The notes below the pieces were generated by a model. The model was not told where the DNA came from, made no database searches, and worked only from the letters and a program-made list of their open reading frames with translations. Below are positions 14,025 to 17,817 of a DNA stretch of 17,817 nt, one piece after another (positions within the stretch are counted from its first letter, which is position 1; every line of letters begins with the position of its first letter). The DNA lies in contig DIDD01000088.1 in NCBI GenBank assembly GCA_002417965.1, forward strand, positions 5,402-23,218, written 5' to 3'. A program made the translations under genes and the position numbers. The stretch is from Veillonellaceae bacterium UBA5809 (GTDB lineage: Bacteria > Bacillota > Negativicutes > Veillonellales > Dialisteraceae).

Positions 14025-15509
14025 ATGGATATTAACCTGACAGGGATTTCAAAAGCTTTTGGACAGAATGAGGTCCTGAAGGGTGTTAATTTTCACCTCC
14101 GCTCAGGAGAGATTCATGCTCTTATGGGAGAAAACGGGGCAGGGAAATCAACACTCATGAACATCTTAACCGGTATCCATAAAGCCGACAGCGGAACGAT
14201 CACTGTAGACGGAAAACCGGTTCAGTTCCGGAACAACCGGGATGCAGAAGAACATGGAATTGCTTTTATTCATCAGGAATTGAATATATGGCCGAATCTA
14301 AGCGTTTTGGAGAATCTTTTTCTCATGAGGCAGGTGAAAAACCGTTTTGGCTGGATTGACTTCAAAAAAATGAAGCGCCTCGCCCAGGAAGAATGCCAAA
14401 ATATAGGTATTACATTGCCCTTGGAAAAAGAAATGGGACTTTGCTCCGTGGGCCAGCAGCAGATGACAGAAATTGTACGGAATCTGATGCTGGATGCCAA
14501 GGTAGTGATTATGGATGAACCGACAGCGGCGCTGACAGAAAGAGAAACCGACAAATTGTTTGATGTCATGCACCGGCTGAAGGAAAAGGGAGTATCAATC
14601 ATCTATATTTCCCACCGTATGGAGGAAGTATTTCATCAGTGCGACACGATTACTGTTATGCGTGACGGACATACCATCAGTACGAGACCTACAGAGGAAA
14701 CAGGTATGGGACAGGTTGTCATGGATATGGTGGGACGGACGATCTCCGAGTATTATCCCGCACGCACAGTGATTCCCGGGGAAGAAGTTTTGAAAGTGGA
14801 AGGATTTTCCCAGCCCGGTGTTTTCAAAGATGTGTCATTTACTCTGCGCAGAGGGGAAATTCTGGGGGTAGCCGGGCTGATGGGGGCTGGCCGAACGGAA
14901 ATTATGAGAGCTCTTTTCGGTGTGGATCCCCATGAATCAGGCACAATTACACTTCGGGGCAAAAAAGTTGAAATCCATACACCCCGTGATGCCATTGCCG
15001 ACGGATTCGGATTTATTACAGAAAACAGGAAAACGGAAGGACTGATTATAGACTTTTCCATTTTGCGGAATATATCACTTCCCAGTGAATCCGGCCTCTG
15101 CAGCCATGGTTTCTGCATTGACAGCCATAAAGAAGAAAAATTTTCTGCAGAACTGGCAGAAAAACTGGGAGTCAAAGCAGAAAGTATTCAGCTGCCTGCA
15201 GGGATGCTCTCAGGAGGCAACCAGCAGAAGGTCGTTATTGCCAAGTGGGTGGGAATCAAGCCTTCTATTCTGATACTTGATGAACCCACAAGAGGCATTG
15301 ATGTAGGAGCTAAAAGAGATATTTATGATCTGATGAATGAATTGACGTCCAAGGGGGTTTCCATCATTATGGTATCATCAGAACTCCCGGAAGTAATTGG
15401 AATGAGCGACCGCGTAATGGTTGTCCATGAAGGCCGCATTGCAGGAATAGTAGACCGGAGAGAAGCGACACAGGAACGTATTATGACAATGGCTACGGGA
15501 GGACAATAA
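14025..15509 (+). CDS. rbsA: Ribose ABC transporter ATP-binding protein RbsA
   Basis: RbsA is the fused double ATPase that powers the ribose importer with RbsC and RbsB at the inner face of the membrane. In 494 residues it has two ABC modules. Module 1: Walker A GENGAGKST at 35-43, signature SVGQQQM at 141-147, Walker B VVIMDEPTAAL at 160-170 and switch H197. Module 2: a degenerate Walker A GLMGAGRTE at 284-292 (R290 where Lys is usual), signature LSGGNQQK at 395-402 and Walker B ILILDEPTRGID at 415-426. The weak second P-loop is normal for this sugar ATPase group. It starts 20 bases after rbsD with only a poor ribosome site (CGGG at 14017-14020), and ends three bases before rbsC. Confidence 0.95.
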   Translation: MDINLTGISKAFGQNEVLKGVNFHLRSGEIHALMGENGAGKSTLMNILTGIHKADSGTITVDGKPVQFRNNRDAEEHGIAFIHQELNIWPNLSVLENLFLMRQVKNRFGWIDFKKMKRLAQEECQNIGITLPLEKEMGLCSVGQQQMTEIVRNLMLDAKVVIMDEPTAALTERETDKLFDVMHRLKEKGVSIIYISHRMEEVFHQCDTITVMRDGHTISTRPTEETGMGQVVMDMVGRTISEYYPARTVIPGEEVLKVEGFSQPGVFKDVSFTLRRGEILGVAGLMGAGRTEIMRALFGVDPHESGTITLRGKKVEIHTPRDAIADGFGFITENRKTEGLIIDFSILRNISLPSESGLCSHGFCIDSHKEEKFSAELAEKLGVKAESIQLPAGMLSGGNQQKVVIAKWVGIKPSILILDEPTRGIDVGAKRDIYDLMNELTSKGVSIIMVSSELPEVIGMSDRVMVVHEGRIAGIVDRREATQERIMTMATGGQ

Positions 15510-15512
15510 GGA

Positions 15513-16451
15513 ATGAATGCATTGAAAGCGAAAAATATCATTCGGGAGATGGGACCGCTTATTGGGCTGATTCTTCTGTTTCTGGTCATTGCAGTGCTGA
15601 ACGACAGCTTTGTGGAACCGTCCAACCTGCGGAATCTGCTCCGGCAGGTTTCCATCAATGCCCTGATTTCTTTCGGGATGACATTCGTCATACTGACGGG
15701 CGGGATTGACCTTTCCGTAGGGAGTATACTGGCTCTGTCCAGTGCCCTGATGGCCAGCTTCATCGTCAAGGGCATGAATCCGGAAGTGGCTATTTTCACG
15801 GCAGTCATTATCGGAACATTTTTGGGAGCGGTCAACGGGATTGTGATTGCCTATGGGAAAGTAGCTCCGTTTATTGCCACACTGGCTACGATGACCATAT
15901 ACCGCGGACTTACACTGGTGTATACCAATGGGAACCCAATCAGCGGCTTATCCGATGATCCTATTTTTACAGGATTTGGGCAGGGATATATGGCAGGCAT
16001 TCCTGTGCCGGCAGTTATTATGCTGATTACTTTTTTCATTTTGTTTTTTATCCTGAGAAAGACGCCGCTGGGACGGCAGACCTATGCTGTGGGTGGCAAT
16101 GAGAAGGTATCCTATATAGCCGGCATAAAAATCAACATGGTAAAAATTTTCGCCTATGCCATCACAGGATGCCTGTGCGCTGTGGCAGGAGCCATTCTGA
16201 CATCCCGTCTGAATTCCGCACAGCCCACAGCCGGACTTGGCTATGAACTGGACGCCATTGCAGCTGTTGTTCTTGGCGGAACCAGCCTGGCCGGAGGGAA
16301 AGGGCGCATTGTGGGGTCTCTCATAGGCGCACTGATCATCGGCACACTGAATAATGGGTTAAATATTCTAAATGTATCCAGCTTTTATCAGCAAGTTGTC
16401 AAGGGGATTGTTATATTGCTTGCAGTACTCATGGATCGAAAAAAATCATAA
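15513..16451 (+). CDS. rbsC: Ribose ABC transporter permease RbsC
   Basis: RbsC is the membrane channel of the ribose importer. The 312-residue protein is highly hydrophobic with several predicted membrane helices (clear ones near 15-30, 45-62, 68-85, 92-112, 165-180, 210-230 and 265-305). Family motifs are MTFVILTGGIDLSVGS, APFIATLATMTIYRG and ELDAIAAVVLGGTSLAGGKGRI, the last being the loop that contacts the ATPase. Length fits the RbsC/AraH/XylH group (about 310-330). GGGAGGA at 15498-15504, inside the end of rbsA, serves as ribosome site. Ribose specificity is inferred from the adjacent binding protein and RbsD/RbsK. Confidence 0.95.
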   Translation: MNALKAKNIIREMGPLIGLILLFLVIAVLNDSFVEPSNLRNLLRQVSINALISFGMTFVILTGGIDLSVGSILALSSALMASFIVKGMNPEVAIFTAVIIGTFLGAVNGIVIAYGKVAPFIATLATMTIYRGLTLVYTNGNPISGLSDDPIFTGFGQGYMAGIPVPAVIMLITFFILFFILRKTPLGRQTYAVGGNEKVSYIAGIKINMVKIFAYAITGCLCAVAGAILTSRLNSAQPTAGLGYELDAIAAVVLGGTSLAGGKGRIVGSLIGALIIGTLNNGLNILNVSSFYQQVVKGIVILLAVLMDRKKS

Positions 16452-16462
16452 GGGGGTTCAGC

Positions 16463-17383
16463 ATGTTTAAAAAAATTTTTTTGATTTGCACAATGATTAT
16501 GGCGATGGTTGCTGTAGCAGGATGTGGCTCTTCCACACCGAAACAGGCGGCTTCCTCTGCACAGAACGGCAAAAAAATCACAATCGGATTTTCTGTATCC
16601 ACACAGAACAATCCTTTCTTTGTGACCATGGCCAAAAGTGTGGAAGAACAGGCTAAGAAAGACGGAATTACGGTAAAGATCGTAGATGCCCAGAATGATC
16701 CGGCAAAACAGGCCAATGACATTACGGACCTGATTGAAAGCAAAGTAGATGTTCTTTTGATTAATCCGGTAGATTCCGCTGCAGTGTCAAATTCTGTGCT
16801 GGCGGCGAATAAAGCTAAGATTCCGGTTATTACGATTGACCGCTCCTCGGATAAAGGCGATGTGGTTGCCCATATTGCCTCTGATAATGTAAAGGGTGGA
16901 GAAATGGCGGCAGATTTTATTGTAAAAAAACTGGGTGAAAAGGCTAATGTAGCTGAACTGGAAGGACTTCCGGGCGCTTCAGCCACGCGGGAACGCGGTG
17001 AAGGATTCCATAAAATCGCAGATCAGAAACTGACTGTAGTAGCTAAGCAGGCTGCTGATTTCGACCGCAGCAAGGGTCTGACCGTATCTGAAAATATGCT
17101 GCAGGCTAATCCTGACATCAAGGCCATTTTTGCACAGAATGATGAAATGGCGCTGGGAGCCATCAGTGCGGCCAAGAGTGCCAATAAACAGATTTTGATT
17201 GTCGGATTTGACGGAACAGCTGATGGCTTAAAAGCCATTCAGGACGGTACGCTGGCAGCCACGGTGGCACAGCAGCCTGATCAGATGGGTCAGATCGCAG
17301 TAGAAACGGCCATTAAGATTGCCAAAGGCGAAAAGGTCGATAACAAAATTGCGGTGCCTCTCAAATTGATGACAAAAGACTGA
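16463..17383 (+). CDS. rbsB: D-ribose-binding lipoprotein RbsB
   Basis: RbsB captures D-ribose outside the membrane and hands it to RbsC. The 306-residue precursor has a lipoprotein signal: KK at 3-4, hydrophobic core 5-19 and lipobox VAGC with C21 as likely lipidated residue, then a Ser/Ala/Gln-rich tether. The mature part closely follows the E. coli protein: STQNNPFF (46-53), VITIDR (122-127/128), AHIASDNVKGG, GASATRERGEGF (171-182), QADF-like AADFDR, FAQNDEMALGA (223-233), VGFDG (247-251) and VAQQPDQMG (268-276). The ribose contacts N50, F52/F53, D127, R128, R177, N226, D250 and Q270 all appear conserved, so ribose specificity is well supported. AAGGGGG at 16450-16456 precedes the ATG. A strong terminator follows. 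Confidence 0.96.
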   Translation: MFKKIFLICTMIMAMVAVAGCGSSTPKQAASSAQNGKKITIGFSVSTQNNPFFVTMAKSVEEQAKKDGITVKIVDAQNDPAKQANDITDLIESKVDVLLINPVDSAAVSNSVLAANKAKIPVITIDRSSDKGDVVAHIASDNVKGGEMAADFIVKKLGEKANVAELEGLPGASATRERGEGFHKIADQKLTVVAKQAADFDRSKGLTVSENMLQANPDIKAIFAQNDEMALGAISAAKSANKQILIVGFDGTADGLKAIQDGTLAATVAQQPDQMGQIAVETAIKIAKGEKVDNKIAVPLKLMTKD

Positions 17384-17409
17384 AGAAAATCCCCGGCAGC
17401 TTGATATAG

Positions 17410-17438
17410 AAGAACCCCCCTCGCAGAGGGGGGTTCTT
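17410..17438 (+). terminator. Intrinsic terminator of the rbs operon
   Basis: A perfect 13-bp stem: AAGAACCCCCCTC (17410-17422), loop GCA, GAGGGGGGTTCTT (17426-17438), followed by ATT. It starts 26 bases after the rbsB stop and separates the operon from the murB promoter. Confidence 0.9.
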
Positions 17439-17451
17439 ATTGCGGGGGCAT

Positions 17452-17506
17452 AAATACCAGTTGACGGCTCAACAGAGGTTACATATAATAATAATGATTG
17501 GTATTT
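17452..17506. repeat. Inverted repeat bracketing the murB promoter
   Basis: AAATACCA (17452-17459) and its exact complement TGGTATTT (17499-17506) lie 39 bases apart, one just before the minus-35 and one at about the transcription start. The spacing of some 47 bases centre to centre is between four and five DNA turns. It may be a paired operator or chance. Confidence 0.4.
17461..17489 (+). promoter_or_regulatory. Sigma-A-type promoter of murB
   Basis: TTGACG (17461-17466) and a perfect TATAAT (17484-17489) are 17 bases apart. Start of transcription would be near 17496, about 30 bases before the murB ATG. Confidence 0.88.
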
Positions 17507-17526
17507 TTAAGGAAAAGGAATTCAGT

Positions 17527-17817
17527 ATGAATCATTCATGGCATAATGCTTTTTCGTCGGTTTTATCGGACAGGCAGATTCTTGAATCGGAGCCGATGAG
17601 CCGCCATACGACATTTGGCATCGGCGGGCCGGCCGATTGTTTTCTGCTGCCCCGTTCTAAAAAGGAACTTTGCGACATATGCCGGATATCCTCAGAAGAA
17701 GGGTATCCGCTGTTTATTATAGGAGGCGGCGCGAATCTTCTTGTCAGAGACAAGGGGATACGGGGCGTGGTGCTTTCTACGGAACTGATGAACCAATTGG
17801 TCTGCGACGGCCAAAGC
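17527..17817 (+). CDS. murB: UDP-N-acetylenolpyruvoylglucosamine reductase MurB, 5' part only
   Basis: MurB is the FAD enzyme that reduces UDP-GlcNAc-enolpyruvate to UDP-MurNAc in the cytoplasmic phase of peptidoglycan synthesis. Only the first 97 residues are in the window; the frame is open to the last base. Clear family marks in the FAD-binding domain are MSRHTTFGIGGPADCF (24-39) and PLFIIGGGANLLVRDKGIRGVVL (about 61-83), where GGGANLLV is the flavin pyrophosphate loop. AAAGGAA at 17514-17520 lies six bases before the ATG, and a consensus promoter stands upstream, so this gene starts a new transcript. The C-terminal half, including catalytic Ser and Glu, is outside the window. Confidence 0.95.
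   Translation, partial: MNHSWHNAFSSVLSDRQILESEPMSRHTTFGIGGPADCFLLPRSKKELCDICRISSEEGYPLFIIGGGANLLVRDKGIRGVVLSTELMNQLVCDGQS

Noticed and set aside
17481..17500. AT-rich ATAATAATAATGATT stretch at the murB promoter resembling a Fur or PerR box.
   Set aside because: It lacks the dyad of a Fur/PerR box and is explained by the minus-10 element and AT-rich start region.

Overview
The window is ordinary-looking chromosomal DNA, dense in housekeeping genes, with no transposase, phage gene, CRISPR array or tRNA. It most likely comes from a low-to-moderate GC member of the Bacillota. Evidence: the hrcA-grpE-dnaK-dnaJ order under a CIRCE operator, a DnaK whose nucleotide-binding domain is about 20 residues shorter than the E. 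coli form in the region before ISAMIL, the Bacillus-like order SRP RNA-dnaX-yaaK(ybaB)-recR-bofA, and strong AGGAGG ribosome binding sites. A small SRP RNA without an Alu domain, a bofA gene and an EutW/EutV-like pair would fit a Negativicutes lineage (Megasphaera/Dialister-like), but that finer placement is inference.

Layout. (1) 1-3961, plus strand: the 3' end of rimI, tsaD, an HisKA_2 sensor kinase with its abutting ANTAR antiterminator-type response regulator, and a UPF0173 metallo-hydrolase, closely packed and probably one transcript. (2) 4007-8809, plus strand: a textbook sigma-A promoter and perfect CIRCE element drive hrcA-grpE-dnaK-dnaJ. It ends at 8810-8850 in a long inverted repeat that can terminate both strands. 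(3) 8890-12156, minus strand: an SRP RNA gene with its own promoter and terminator, then dnaX, ybaB/ebfC, recR and bofA, converging on the dnaJ terminator. (4) 12192-12584, plus strand: a small two-helix membrane protein of unknown role with its own promoter and terminator. (5) 12661-17438, plus strand: a complete D-ribose uptake and activation operon rbsK-rbsD-rbsA-rbsC-rbsB, preceded by a perfect short palindrome, without rbsR in view, ending in a 13-bp terminator stem. (6) 17461 to the end: a consensus promoter and the first 97 codons of murB.

How the parts work. TsaD with RimI belongs to the tRNA t6A/ribosomal-acetylation neighbourhood. The kinase/ANTAR pair probably senses a cytosolic signal and acts on RNA terminators elsewhere. 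HrcA represses its own chaperone operon through CIRCE. DnaX, YbaB and RecR serve replication and recombinational repair. The Rbs proteins bind ribose outside the cell (RbsB), import it (RbsA/RbsC), convert pyranose to furanose (RbsD) and phosphorylate it (RbsK).

No clearly new system was found. The most useful second-look items are the orphan ANTAR pair, the palindrome before rbsK, the extended small SRP RNA, the retained bofA gene, the unknown small membrane protein and the inverted repeat around the murB promoter.
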